NCBI GenBank assembly: GCA_047833645.1
Contig: CP181259.1
Location: forward strand, 1,240,001 to 1,304,000
Origin: Pseudolactococcus sp041800635
GTDB taxonomy: Bacteria; Bacillota; Bacilli; Lactobacillales; Streptococcaceae
Length of the DNA: 64,000 nt
Reading direction: 5' to 3'
In this document: piece after piece, positions 1 through 8,077 of the stretch
Numbering within the stretch: position 1 is the stretch's first letter
Layout: every line of letters begins with the position of its first letter
The notes under the pieces: generated by a model
What the model was told of the DNA's origin: nothing
Seen by the model: only the letters and a program-made list of their open reading frames with translations
Database searches by the model: none
Translations under genes and position numbers: made by a program

Positions 1-1
1 A

Positions 2-778
2 GGCTTCACACTTGAAGGCGCATCAGGTGCCTTGGCAGTGGCTGAACGTGAATCTGCCTTCAATCCAGAAGCGGTCAATGATTCAGGCGGTGTGGCTGGC
101 ATCTTCCAGTGGTCTGGTTGGTCTAACCTGATCAATGGTAACCGTTGGTCTAAAGCTGAAGATAGAGCCTTATCACTCGATGTGCAGCTCAATTTAGTGT
201 CTACAGAATTAAATAGTGCTTTCACCAACGTCAAAGAGATCGTCGGTAATGCAACGGATCCAGCCCAGGCAAGTCTGGACTGGTCACTGTATTACGAAGG
301 TGTTGCTTTAGAGGATCCACAGACAAAAGTCAGCACCATTGAGGCGAACGCCCAAAAATGGTATGACTTGCTCAAAGATCATGTCGATTTTGATGGGGCA
401 CTCGCAGTACCGATCGATGTCAACAATGGGCCTTATACAACCAATAATACCTATGCTGCTGAAAACTGCACCTGGTATGTCAAAGACGTTTTCAGAACAC
501 GTATGGGCGATTGGTGGGGTAATGCCAAAGACTGGGCTACAAGCGCTAGCCGTGAAGGGCTGCAAGTTGATGACCAACCCGTTGCGAACTTGACCATTGC
601 TGTCTTTGCGCCAGGTAGTGCAGGCGCTGATGTGACTTATGGTCACGTTGCAGTGGTTATTGGGGTTTCTGGCGATACGGTCACTGTCAAAGAAATGAAC
701 GGTGCTGCTGGCTTAGGTAAAACGAGCATCCGGACTGTTCCTAAAAATGCTGCATCTTATATCCACATGGACTATTAA
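2..778 (+). CDS. Secreted lysozyme/CHAP peptidoglycan hydrolase, 5'-truncated by window edge
   Basis: The open frame runs in from the left edge (frame of base 2), so the TTG at 32 is not a true start; the signal peptide and N-terminus lie outside. Seen: a phage-tail-lysozyme-type domain (ASGALAVAERES, GIFQWSGW, WSLYYEGVAL) followed by a CHAP amidase/endopeptidase domain with the catalytic Cys in AENCTWYV and His in YGHVAVV. The same two-domain order and many identical stretches occur in the ICE hydrolase at 10494-11555, so the two are paralogues. Such proteins cut peptidoglycan outside the cell, in conjugation or as autolysins. It lies outside the ICE and is followed by its own terminator. 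It could be a remnant of another conjugative element or a chromosomal autolysin; the missing upstream sequence would decide. Confidence 0.8.
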   Translation, partial: GFTLEGASGALAVAERESAFNPEAVNDSGGVAGIFQWSGWSNLINGNRWSKAEDRALSLDVQLNLVSTELNSAFTNVKEIVGNATDPAQASLDWSLYYEGVALEDPQTKVSTIEANAQKWYDLLKDHVDFDGALAVPIDVNNGPYTTNNTYAAENCTWYVKDVFRTRMGDWWGNAKDWATSASREGLQVDDQPVANLTIAVFAPGSAGADVTYGHVAVVIGVSGDTVTVKEMNGAAGLGKTSIRTVPKNAASYIHMDY

Positions 779-781
779 GTC

Positions 782-807
782 AAAAAGACTGAACGATCAG
801 TCTTTTT
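782..807 (+). terminator. Rho-independent terminator of the lysozyme/CHAP gene
   Basis: Inverted repeat AAAAGACTGA / TCAGTCTTTT around a 4-base loop, ending in a run of T, directly after the stop codon at 778. Confidence 0.8.
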
Positions 808-832
808 TGATGGTCTAGTTCACCAAAACAAG

Positions 833-867
833 CAAAAAAAGTATTCTGAATTAATCCATCAGAATAC
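833..867 (-). terminator. Terminator of the first binding-protein gene
   Basis: GTATTCTGA (841-849) pairs with TCAGAATAC (859-867). On the minus strand the stem is followed by a T run (complement of 834-840), just after the stop of the gene ending at 878. It may act in both directions. Confidence 0.75.
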
Positions 868-877
868 TTTTTTGATA

Positions 878-2062
878 TCATTTAGGATTCACAATCTCGG
901 CTGAGACTTCTTTTCCTTTTTCAAGTTTCACCAGGTAGGCTGATTTGACAGGGTCGTGGTTTTTGTCGACAGTAATATTCCCTGTCACCCCTTCAAAGTT
1001 TTTGAGTTTCGCTAAGCCAGTGGCAACATCTACTGATGTTTTCGCTTTTTCAGCGGTTGCCGCAGCCTTGACCATCATGACGGCGTCGTAGGCGCAGGCA
1101 GCATAGGCGGATGGGGCTTCGCCGAATTTTTCCTTGTAGTGTTTGATGAAGGCTTCCGTTTTCGCGTTGGCTGGTTTGAGGCTTGAGAAACCTGAGACAA
1201 AGTAGATGTCGTTGGCCGCATCAGGTCCTGCGAGTTTGGAGAAGGTTGGGTCGGCGAGGACGTCGCCTCCGATGACCGGCACGTTGATATCTAGTTCACG
1301 CGCTTGTTTGACCAAAATGCCGGCTTCTTGATAATAGCCTAGGACAAGCAGGGTGCCAAATTTTTCTTTCGATAATTTAGATAGTTGGGCTTGGAAGTCC
1401 TTGTCGCCCGCTTGATAGGTTGCCACGTCGACGATTTGACCCTTGTAATGATCTTTGAAGTTTTGGTAGAGGCCTTTGGCGTAATCCGATGAGTTGTCAT
1501 AGTAAACGGCGACGCTGTCCGATTTCAAGGTATCCGTGACAAAGTCTGAAATGACTTTGCCTTGGAAGGCATCTGGAAAAATGGCACGGAAAACAAATTT
1601 CTCGACCTTATCGCCTTGATGGGTCAGCTCGTCATTGGTTGAGGTTGGCGCCACGATGGGCACGGCGAATTTATTGGCGTTGGGGATCATGGCCTTGGTT
1701 TGCGATGAAGCATTGGTCCCGATGACGGCATTGACCTGGTCATTTGACATCAAGTTGGCTGCAACAGTCGCAGATTCCGCATTATCAGATTTATTGTCTT
1801 TCTTGATGACCTCGACTTTCTTACCATTGATGCCACCGGCTGCATTGATTTCTGCGACAGCCATATCTGCCCCGCGTTCGCCCGCTTTCCCGTAAGCTGC
1901 GACGGCACCTGTCATTTCAATATCATAGCCCAGCTTAAAGGTTTTCCCGATGCGGTTCCCAGTCGTATTGGTTGCGGCACCTGGCGCGGCACTACAAGCA
2001 GTCAGGGTGAGAACGGCGACGATAGCCGTTAAACCGACGAGAACTTTTGACATTTTTTTCAT
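878..2062 (-). CDS. ABC transporter substrate-binding lipoprotein, branched-chain amino acid (LivJ) type, copy 1
   Basis: A 394-aa lipoprotein. The lipobox LTAC at residues 20-23 gives a lipidated Cys after a hydrophobic signal. The rest matches the type-I periplasmic binding fold of LivJ/LivK (Peripla_BP_6): GKTFKLGYDIEMTGAVAAYG, VIKKDNKSDNAE, and the YYDNSSDYAKG segment. It should capture a branched-chain or similar amino acid at the cell surface for an ABC importer. It is the last of three tandem paralogues (with 2263-3435 and 3505-4689); no LivHMGF permease or ATPase genes lie nearby. A separate promoter (2128-2155) and the terminator upstream indicate independent transcription. RBS GGAGAA precedes the ATG. 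The substrate is inferred from family only. Confidence 0.9.
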   Translation of the reverse strand: MKKMSKVLVGLTAIVAVLTLTACSAAPGAATNTTGNRIGKTFKLGYDIEMTGAVAAYGKAGERGADMAVAEINAAGGINGKKVEVIKKDNKSDNAESATVAANLMSNDQVNAVIGTNASSQTKAMIPNANKFAVPIVAPTSTNDELTHQGDKVEKFVFRAIFPDAFQGKVISDFVTDTLKSDSVAVYYDNSSDYAKGLYQNFKDHYKGQIVDVATYQAGDKDFQAQLSKLSKEKFGTLLVLGYYQEAGILVKQARELDINVPVIGGDVLADPTFSKLAGPDAANDIYFVSGFSSLKPANAKTEAFIKHYKEKFGEAPSAYAACAYDAVMMVKAAATAEKAKTSVDVATGLAKLKNFEGVTGNITVDKNHDPVKSAYLVKLEKGKEVSAEIVNPK

Positions 2063-2127
2063 GATTTTCTCCTATAGGTAAGGGGGGCAAGCTTGACTTA
2101 AAGCCATCCAGAATAATTTTATATATT

Positions 2128-2155
2128 ATTTTATCAATTTTCAGAAAGTTGTCAA
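2128..2155 (-). promoter_or_regulatory. Sigma-A promoter for binding-protein copy 1
   Basis: On the minus strand TTGACA (complement of 2150-2155), 16-base spacer, TAAAAT (complement of 2128-2133), about 65 bases before the ATG. Confidence 0.7.
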
Positions 2156-2171
2156 GCATATTTCTGCTTTT

Positions 2172-2215
2172 ATCAAAAAAACGTTTAAATGTCATTTTAA
2201 ACGTTCGTGTTTTGA
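2172..2215 (-). terminator. Terminator of binding-protein copy 2
   Basis: Arms AACGTTTAAA (2180-2189) and TTTAAACGTT (2196-2205), extended by ATCAAAA / TTTTGAT outside, followed on the minus strand by a T run. It separates copy 2 from copy 1. Confidence 0.75.
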
Positions 2216-2262
2216 TGGTACTTTCTCGTTATTTTCTAACGAAAGGTAAGATTTGACCGCAA

Positions 2263-3435
2263 TTATTTGACAATCTCAGCGGAAGCTTCCTTGCCATCTT
2301 CTAATTTTACCATGACCGCTGCCTTAACCGGGTTGTGGTTGGCATCGATATCGATCGTCCCTGTCGTCCCAACCAATCCCTTGACTTTAGCTAAAGCCTT
2401 GGCCAATTCGGCAGAGTTTTTGACTTTACCATCTTCTGCCGCTTGCTTAATCATGTAAACCGCATCGTAGGCACAAGCCGCAAAGGCTGACGGCTCCTCA
2501 TTGTAAGCCGCTTGATAGGCCTTGATAAATGCTGTTGTTTGATCGTTAAAGGGTGCTTTTGTCGAAAAGCCAGCAACATAATACACATCAGTTGCAGCGC
2601 TGCCTGCTAAGGCGGTATAGGTCGGGTCAGAGATCCCGTCTCCCCCGACAATCGGTTGATTCAAGCCCATTTCACGTGCCTGTTTGGTAATCAAACCACC
2701 TTCAGCATAGTAGCCAATAAGGACAATGGCATCAAAGGATTTATTTTTGACCTTGGTCAAGGCTGCCTGGAAATCCTTGTCTCCCCCTTGGAAGCTCAGG
2801 GTGTCCACGATGTCACCTTTATAGTTATCTTTAAAAGTCCCTAGAATCCCACGCGCATAGTCTGACGAATTATCATAATAAACGAGGACTTTTTTCGCTT
2901 TCAAGGTTTTTTCAGTGTAATTGGCGATGACTTTACCTTGGAAGGCATCTGGGAAAATCGTCCGGAAAATATAAGGCTGGACCTTATCGTTTTTAACCGT
3001 CAAGCTATCATTGGTGCCTGTCGGTGTAATCAAGGGCACTTGGGCTTTGGTCACATTTGGTGTGGCGGCAAGTGTCCCGCCAGATGACATAGGGCCAATG
3101 ATGGCAGCGACTTTGTCATTGTTGGTCAGATTAGAGGCAACAGTTGCCACTTCTCCGTTATCCGTCTTATTGTCTTTGATGACTAATTGGATTTTTTTAC
3201 CATTTATGCCACCGGCAGCATTGATTTCATCTGCTGCCAGTTGAATGGCATTTTTTTCGGCATTCCCAGGCGCTGCATAAGCACCTGACAATTCCATATT
3301 CAACCCAATTTTGAAGGTTTTACCGATGGCGTTCCCTTTGTCTGAGCCATTTTTAGCGGCACCAGGGGCACTGCCACAAGCTCCTAAAGCCAAGAGGGAC
3401 GCTGCTGCCAATCCTAATATTGCAATCTTTTTCAT
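2263..3435 (-). CDS. ABC transporter substrate-binding lipoprotein, LivJ type, copy 2
   Basis: A 390-aa lipoprotein with lipobox LGAC near residue 20 and the same Peripla_BP_6 architecture as its neighbours (GKTFKIGLNMELSGAYAAPG, VIKDNKTDNGE, YYDNSSDYARG). It lies 69 bases after copy 3; no good -35/-10 pair is seen in that gap, which holds a CACAAAG / CTTTGTG hairpin (3464-3485) without a T run. Copy 2 is therefore probably transcribed from the copy 3 promoter, with the hairpin possibly stabilising or attenuating the message. The terminator at 2172-2215 ends this unit. Sequence differences among the three copies suggest different ligand preferences, which cannot be read from sequence alone. 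Confidence 0.9.
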   Translation of the reverse strand: MKKIAILGLAAASLLALGACGSAPGAAKNGSDKGNAIGKTFKIGLNMELSGAYAAPGNAEKNAIQLAADEINAAGGINGKKIQLVIKDNKTDNGEVATVASNLTNNDKVAAIIGPMSSGGTLAATPNVTKAQVPLITPTGTNDSLTVKNDKVQPYIFRTIFPDAFQGKVIANYTEKTLKAKKVLVYYDNSSDYARGILGTFKDNYKGDIVDTLSFQGGDKDFQAALTKVKNKSFDAIVLIGYYAEGGLITKQAREMGLNQPIVGGDGISDPTYTALAGSAATDVYYVAGFSTKAPFNDQTTAFIKAYQAAYNEEPSAFAACAYDAVYMIKQAAEDGKVKNSAELAKALAKVKGLVGTTGTIDIDANHNPVKAAVMVKLEDGKEASAEIVK

Positions 3436-3504
3436 TTCTTTCTCCCGTTGTAACGCATAAAATCACAAAGCCTGATGACTTTGTGACCTTGACACCTTGA
3501 ATAA

Positions 3505-4689
3505 TTAGCTCGGTTTAACAAGTGTTGCAGATGCTTCTTTACCATTGTCAAGTTTAATCACGACGGCTTCTTTGACTGGGTTATGCTCTTTATCGACGGT
3601 AATTTCACCAGTTGCGCCTTTAAAGCCTTTGAGTTTCGCTAAACCATCTTTCACATCTACTGACGTTTTAGCTTTGGTATCCTCGGCTGCTTGTTTGACC
3701 ATGTAGACCGCATCGTAAGAAAGGGCATCGAACATCGAAGGTTCAGTTTTATATTTGGCTTGGTAGGCCGCGATAAATTTCGTCGTCGTGTCGGTCGCGA
3801 GCGCTTTAGCTGAATAGCCGGATACGTAGTAAACGTTGGTCGCTGCCGCATCACCGGCAAGGGTGATGAAGGTTGGATCCGCAAAGCCATCACCACCAAG
3901 GATGGGTTGTTCAATCCCGAGTTCGCGCGCTTGTTTGGTGATCAAACCGGTTTCGTTGTAGTAGCCAGGCATGACAATGGCGTCGAAATCTTCCCCTTTA
4001 ATCTTAGACAAGGTTGCTTGGAAATCTTTATCGCCAGATTGGAAGGTCACTTTATCGACGATTTTGCCGTCATAAGTTTTCTCGAATGATTTGGCGATCC
4101 CTTTGGCGTAGTCAGAGGAATTATCATAATAAAGGACCACTTTTTTAGCCTTGAGCTCTTTTATCGTATAGTTGGCAAGAACTTTACCTTGATAGCTATC
4201 TTGGAAGGTTGAACGGAAGATGTAGTCATTGACCTTACCGTTGGTCACGGTCAGCGTATCATCCGTTCCGGCAGGTGTGACCAATGGCACTGCACCCTTA
4301 GTAATGTTTGGTGTCATGGATTTAACGGCACCTGATGTCATCGATCCGATGACAGCGTTGACTTTATCATTATTAATAAGGTTGGAAACTACCGTTGCGG
4401 CTTCGGCATTGTCAGACTTATTGTCTTTTGAGATGACTGTAATTTGTTTGCCATCGATACCGCCTGCCTTGTTGATTTCATCAACGGCTAAGTTAGCACC
4501 ATTTTTACCTGCATTCCCATAAGCGGCAACACCACCCGATAATTCCAGGTCATAGCCTAATTTAAAGGTTTTACCAATTTCTGTGCCTTTTGAAGCTGCT
4601 GAGTTGCCACCAGGGGCTGCGCCACAAGCTGCGAGTGAAATCGCTGCTAGACCAGCGACTGCGAGGATGCCTAAAGCTTTAAATTTCAT
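3505..4689 (-). CDS. ABC transporter substrate-binding lipoprotein, LivJ type, copy 3
   Basis: A 394-aa lipoprotein with a hydrophobic N-terminus and lipobox LAAC (Cys near residue 22), then the LivJ-type two-lobed binding domain (GKTFKLGYDLELSGGVAAYG, VISKDNKSDNAE, YYDNSSDYAKG). It is the first gene of the likely copy 3-copy 2 transcription unit and has a near-consensus promoter at 4748-4776. Expected role: surface capture of a branched-chain or related amino acid for an ABC importer encoded elsewhere. Three tandem paralogues point to gene duplication and divergence rather than to one operon with a complete transporter. Confidence 0.9.
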   Translation of the reverse strand: MKFKALGILAVAGLAAISLAACGAAPGGNSAASKGTEIGKTFKLGYDLELSGGVAAYGNAGKNGANLAVDEINKAGGIDGKQITVISKDNKSDNAEAATVVSNLINNDKVNAVIGSMTSGAVKSMTPNITKGAVPLVTPAGTDDTLTVTNGKVNDYIFRSTFQDSYQGKVLANYTIKELKAKKVVLYYDNSSDYAKGIAKSFEKTYDGKIVDKVTFQSGDKDFQATLSKIKGEDFDAIVMPGYYNETGLITKQARELGIEQPILGGDGFADPTFITLAGDAAATNVYYVSGYSAKALATDTTTKFIAAYQAKYKTEPSMFDALSYDAVYMVKQAAEDTKAKTSVDVKDGLAKLKGFKGATGEITVDKEHNPVKEAVVIKLDNGKEASATLVKPS

Positions 4690-4747
4690 ATTGTTTTTCT
4701 CCTATTTCATAAACCATCATAATATTCTGAAAATTCAGTATGTCATC

Positions 4748-4776
4748 AGTATACAAAATTATCAGATAATTGTCAA
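4748..4776 (-). promoter_or_regulatory. Strong sigma-A promoter for binding-protein copy 3
   Basis: On the minus strand TTGACA (complement of 4771-4776), spacer of exactly 17, TATACT (complement of 4748-4753), about 60 bases before the ATG at 4689. Confidence 0.85.
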
Positions 4777-4877
4777 CAATTTTGCGGTCTTCCTTTTTTA
4801 GCCCCAAAAAAAGGCGGTTTTCTGCCCCTCAAGGCCATTTTTAGCCTTGACAAATAGGTAGCAAAATAGACTGATTT

Positions 4878-5333
4878 TTACAGACCTCGCCCATCCTGAA
4901 TCTCTAATATAAGGGTCACAGGCCCATCGTTTTCGAGGGAAATTTGCATATCCGCCCCAAAAACACCTATCGCTGTTTGAATCTCAGCAGCCATGGCCTG
5001 GTTAAATTTTTCGTAGAGGGCTTTGGCGTGATCAGGGTTGCCGGCCTTAGTAAAACTTGGGCGATTGCCTTTTTTCGTTTCCGCGAATAAAGTAAACTGA
5101 GAGATGGCTAAAATCGCCCCATCAGGGATGTCTTTGACAGACAAGTTCATTTTATCCTGGTCATCCGAAAAAATCCGCATATTGGCGATTTTTCTGACGG
5201 CATAGGCAATATCTTGCTCGGTATCGGTGTCGGCGATCCCAATCAACAGTAACAGGCCTTGCTGAATTTCTGAAACGATCTTTTGATCAATGCGACAACT
5301 TGCGCGTTTGACGCGCTGAATGACAATTTTCAT
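4878..5333 (-). CDS. dtd: D-aminoacyl-tRNA deacylase
   Basis: This cytoplasmic enzyme hydrolyses D-amino acids wrongly attached to tRNA. The start is set at the Met of MKIVIQRVKRAS (5333), which gives 151 aa, the usual Dtd length; an upstream in-frame ATG at 5393 would add 20 residues foreign to the family. Seen: the catalytic SQFTLF motif near residue 78 and the C-terminal DGPVT motif that forms the cross-subunit Gly-cisPro pair. It follows rel on the same strand, as in other streptococci and lactococci. The 270-base gap to rel contains hairpins, so dtd may have its own leader and promoter. Confidence 0.93.
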   Translation of the reverse strand: MKIVIQRVKRASCRIDQKIVSEIQQGLLLLIGIADTDTEQDIAYAVRKIANMRIFSDDQDKMNLSVKDIPDGAILAISQFTLFAETKKGNRPSFTKAGNPDHAKALYEKFNQAMAAEIQTAIGVFGADMQISLENDGPVTLILEIQDGRGL

Positions 5334-5430
5334 ACCTTCTATTCTATCATGTTTGAGGCGCATTCGACCAGACAAATCCAGACCAGCGATCATTTCCCCA
5401 ACCGAAGCCTAGGGAGAGTCAGGCCAAAAT

Positions 5431-5462
5431 AAAACACCCCGATGCGTCCATCAAGGCGTTTT
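5431..5462 (-). terminator. Strong hairpin between rel and dtd (rel terminator or dtd leader attenuator)
   Basis: Fourteen-base arms AAAACACCCCGATG and CATCAAGGCGTTTT (with G-T pairs) around a CGTC loop. On the minus strand it ends in GTTTTATTTT. Between it and rel lie a GGTAAGG / CCTTACC stem (5482-5513), a perfect 16-bp palindrome GTAATGAGCTCATTAC (5517-5532) and a TATAAT on the minus strand (5543-5548). Confidence 0.6.
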
Positions 5463-5604
5463 ATGGTAAAAAAGGGAATTTGGTAAGGTTCAAAGGGGGA
5501 AAGAATCCTTACCTTCGTAATGAGCTCATTACTACACTATTAATTATATCTTATTTACTTATCAAATGCTAACAAAAACTTAACTTTTTTTCGTTTTTTT
5601 TATT

Positions 5605-7815
5605 TTAACCATTTGTCCGTTTCACACTATAAACATCTGGCACCATTTTGATCTTATCGACAACGGTTGTCAGCTCTGACAGGTTCTTGATCCCGAGCTG
5701 GACGTGCATATTGGCCATCTTCAAATCTTTAGTCGGTTGGGCGTTAATGGAGATGAGATTTTTAGTCGTATTTGACAGGACTTGCATGACGTCATTGGCG
5801 ATGCCTGTCCGGTTAAAGCCGAAAATATCAATATTGGCCACATAATCTTTGTTGCCGATTTGTTCTTCCCACTCGACAGCAATCAAACGATTCTCATAAT
5901 CTTCTTGACTCTTCACATTTTGACAGTCGCTCCGGTGAATGGAAACGCCACGACCCTTGGTGATATAGCCCACGATATCGTCGCCTGGGACTGGATTACA
6001 GCACTTGCTCATGCGTATCAGCAGGCTATCGATGCCAGCGACATTGACCCCACCATCATGGCGAATCTTCATGACATCGCCCTTGGTCTTAACCTCGCCG
6101 CTCATCAGCTCTTCCGCTTCTTTACGGGCTTTTTCGCGCTCGATTTCGCGGCGTTCATTTTCGGTCAATTTGTTGAAAACGGTCACAACACCCGTTTCAC
6201 CGAAGCCGATAGAAGCATAGAGAGACTCCGGATCTCTGAAATTGAGGCGGTCACATAGCGGCTCAAGGTGTTTTTTATCCAGATATTGGTTGGCCACAAA
6301 GCCATGTTCTTGCAGATATTCCTGCAACATCTCACGGCCTTTGTTAATCGACAACTCTTTATCTTGATTTTTAAAGAATTGCTTGATTTTATTGCGCGCT
6401 TTATTGGTTTTGACGAGCTTAATCCAGTCACGACTGGGGCCAAATGATGTTTTATTGGTCACGATTTCGACCACATCACCTGTTTTTAAGACATGGGTAA
6501 GGGGGGTCATGCGCCCATTGACTTTAGCACCGACGGCTTTATCCCCAACTTGGGTGTGAATGGCATAGGCGAAATCAATCGGCCCTGACCCAGCTGGCAG
6601 CTCTTGAACGGCACCGGCTGGTGTGAAGACGTAGATTTTTTCAGACAGGATATCTTCTTGGACGGCTTTGACAAAATCTTGGGCGTCATTAGACTCGTCT
6701 TGTAATTCGACCAGCTCATGGATCCAGTTAAGATTTTGCGTGATTTCATTAGCAGAGACTTTGTCCTTACGCCCTGCTTTGTAAGCCCAATGGGCGGCCA
6801 CACCATACTCGGCGATCTCATGCATTTCCCGTGTCCGAATTTGGAACTCCATGGGGCCTTTGGGGCCGTAGACCGTGGTGTGCACAGACTGGTAACCATT
6901 GGCTTTGGGATTGGCGATGTAATCTTTAAAGCGTCCAGGCATGGGTTTCCAGAGGTCGTGGATGTAGCCTAAGGTCGTGTAGACGTCGCTCGTCGTTTCT
7001 AAAATGCAGCGGACAGCGATCAGGTCGTAGAGCTCGTCAAAGCGTTTCTTCTTGTCGTGCATTTTACGGTAAATGCTGTAGATATGCTTAGGCCGGCCGT
7101 AGATTTCACCGACAACACCGGCTTTTTCGGTGTAGTCTTTGAGTTTAGACGTCACTTCTTCGACCAAGCGTTCGCGATCCGCACGCTTTTCTTTCATCAA
7201 GCCTCTGATGCGGTAAAACTCGATTTCGTCAAGGTAGCGGAAAGACAGGTCTTCTAGCTCCCACTTGATCCGAGAAATCCCGAGTCTGTGGGCCAGTGGT
7301 GCATAAATCGCCATCGTTTCTCTGGAAATGCGTTTTTGTTTGTCAGGGCGCAGATGTTTGAGCGTCCGCATATTGTGCAAGCGATCGGCTAATTTCACCA
7401 GGATCACGCGCATATCTTTGGACATGGCCATGAGCATTTTACGGTGGTTTTCTGCCAGTTGTTCCTCATGAGATTGATACTCAACTTTACCGAGTTTGGT
7501 CACACCATCAGTAATAATTCGGACTTCAGGACCAAACTCCGCTTCTAAATCATCCAGTGTGCTTTCGGTGTCTTCCACGACATCATGTAAAAAGCCACAA
7601 GCAACAGTGACGGCATCAAGTTTCAATTTAGCTAAAATCCCTGCCACTTGAATCGGGTGGATAATATAAGGCTCACCTGACTGGCGATACTGTTCTTTAT
7701 GCGCATTGGTCGCGTATTTTAAAGCTTTTTTGACCAGAATAATATCGCGCTCATTCATATAGCGTTCAGTTAAGGCGACAACTTCTGCGCCGGTGAGATT
7801 TGGTTCACTTGCCAT
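5605..7815 (-). CDS. relA: Bifunctional (p)ppGpp synthetase/hydrolase (Rel/RelA)
   Basis: The long RSH protein makes and degrades (p)ppGpp in the stringent response. Domains in order: HD hydrolase (H53, HD at 77-78, ED at 81-82, counted from MASEPN), synthetase (GRPKHIYSIYRKM, FDELYDLIAVR, NGYQSVHTT), TGS (IYVFTPAGAVQELP), a helical/zinc-finger region (MSKCCNPVPGD) and a C-terminal ACT domain. The intact HD residues argue for a bifunctional enzyme. The start is placed at MASEPN (7815), where homology begins; the ATG at 7851 is 12 codons upstream and has a weak AGAGG/TAGG SD, so it remains possible. The ICE at 7905 now separates it from rsmE, and the ICE junction lies at its presumed promoter. 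Confidence 0.95.
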   Translation of the reverse strand: MASEPNLTGAEVVALTERYMNERDIILVKKALKYATNAHKEQYRQSGEPYIIHPIQVAGILAKLKLDAVTVACGFLHDVVEDTESTLDDLEAEFGPEVRIITDGVTKLGKVEYQSHEEQLAENHRKMLMAMSKDMRVILVKLADRLHNMRTLKHLRPDKQKRISRETMAIYAPLAHRLGISRIKWELEDLSFRYLDEIEFYRIRGLMKEKRADRERLVEEVTSKLKDYTEKAGVVGEIYGRPKHIYSIYRKMHDKKKRFDELYDLIAVRCILETTSDVYTTLGYIHDLWKPMPGRFKDYIANPKANGYQSVHTTVYGPKGPMEFQIRTREMHEIAEYGVAAHWAYKAGRKDKVSANEITQNLNWIHELVELQDESNDAQDFVKAVQEDILSEKIYVFTPAGAVQELPAGSGPIDFAYAIHTQVGDKAVGAKVNGRMTPLTHVLKTGDVVEIVTNKTSFGPSRDWIKLVKTNKARNKIKQFFKNQDKELSINKGREMLQEYLQEHGFVANQYLDKKHLEPLCDRLNFRDPESLYASIGFGETGVVTVFNKLTENERREIEREKARKEAEELMSGEVKTKGDVMKIRHDGGVNVAGIDSLLIRMSKCCNPVPGDDIVGYITKGRGVSIHRSDCQNVKSQEDYENRLIAVEWEEQIGNKDYVANIDIFGFNRTGIANDVMQVLSNTTKNLISINAQPTKDLKMANMHVQLGIKNLSELTTVVDKIKMVPDVYSVKRTNG

Positions 7816-7904
7816 ATCTTTAATTTTGAGCCAACCTAGAGAGACACGCATTAACTAGTGCCTATACCTCTCAGTCGAAACTCAATCCTTTCCTAAAATG
7901 ATGC

Positions 7905-7925
7905 TAATTAGTCCTATTATATCAC
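7905..7925. other. attL: left attachment site of the ICE
   Basis: TAATTAGTCCTATT (7905-7918) recurs exactly at 50403-50416, and 19 of 21 bases match over 7905-7925 versus 50403-50423. It lies beside the integrase gene, and joining the two flanks would restore rsmE-rel adjacency. Confidence 0.7.
7916..7924 (-). promoter_or_regulatory. Putative extended -10 promoter of rel at the ICE left junction
   Basis: On the minus strand TGATATAAT (complement of 7916-7924) is a TGn-TATAAT extended -10; no good -35 is seen. It overlaps the attL core, so bases upstream of 7919 come from the ICE. The corresponding sequence at attR reads TGTTAAAAT. Confidence 0.5.
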
Positions 7926-8024
7926 AGCTACGCTCTCTAATTCTACATACTTCTTCAAAACCTCTATTTCATATGCTTCCAAACACTTTAAACTAAAATT
8001 TTAAACTCCCATATTCTCTAGTTA

Positions 8025-8072
8025 TCTCTATACTAACCAAACTTTTTGGTTAGTATTTGGTTAGTATAGAGA
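8025..8072. repeat. 17-bp inverted repeat with TTTGGTTAGTA copies; probable integrase arm sites
   Basis: TCTCTATACTAACCAAA (8025-8041) is exactly complementary to 8056-8072, with a third TTTTGGTTAGTA in between (8044-8055). Similar TTGGTTAGTT units occur near the right end at 50314-50336. A position just beside int and just inside both att sites fits arm-type Int binding. As a hairpin it could also end int transcription, but no T run follows. Confidence 0.55.
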
Positions 8073-8077
8073 AATTA

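Noticed and set aside
5334..5393. Longer dtd starting at 5393
   Set aside because: The extra 20 residues are not part of the Dtd family and the downstream ATG has an AAGG SD.
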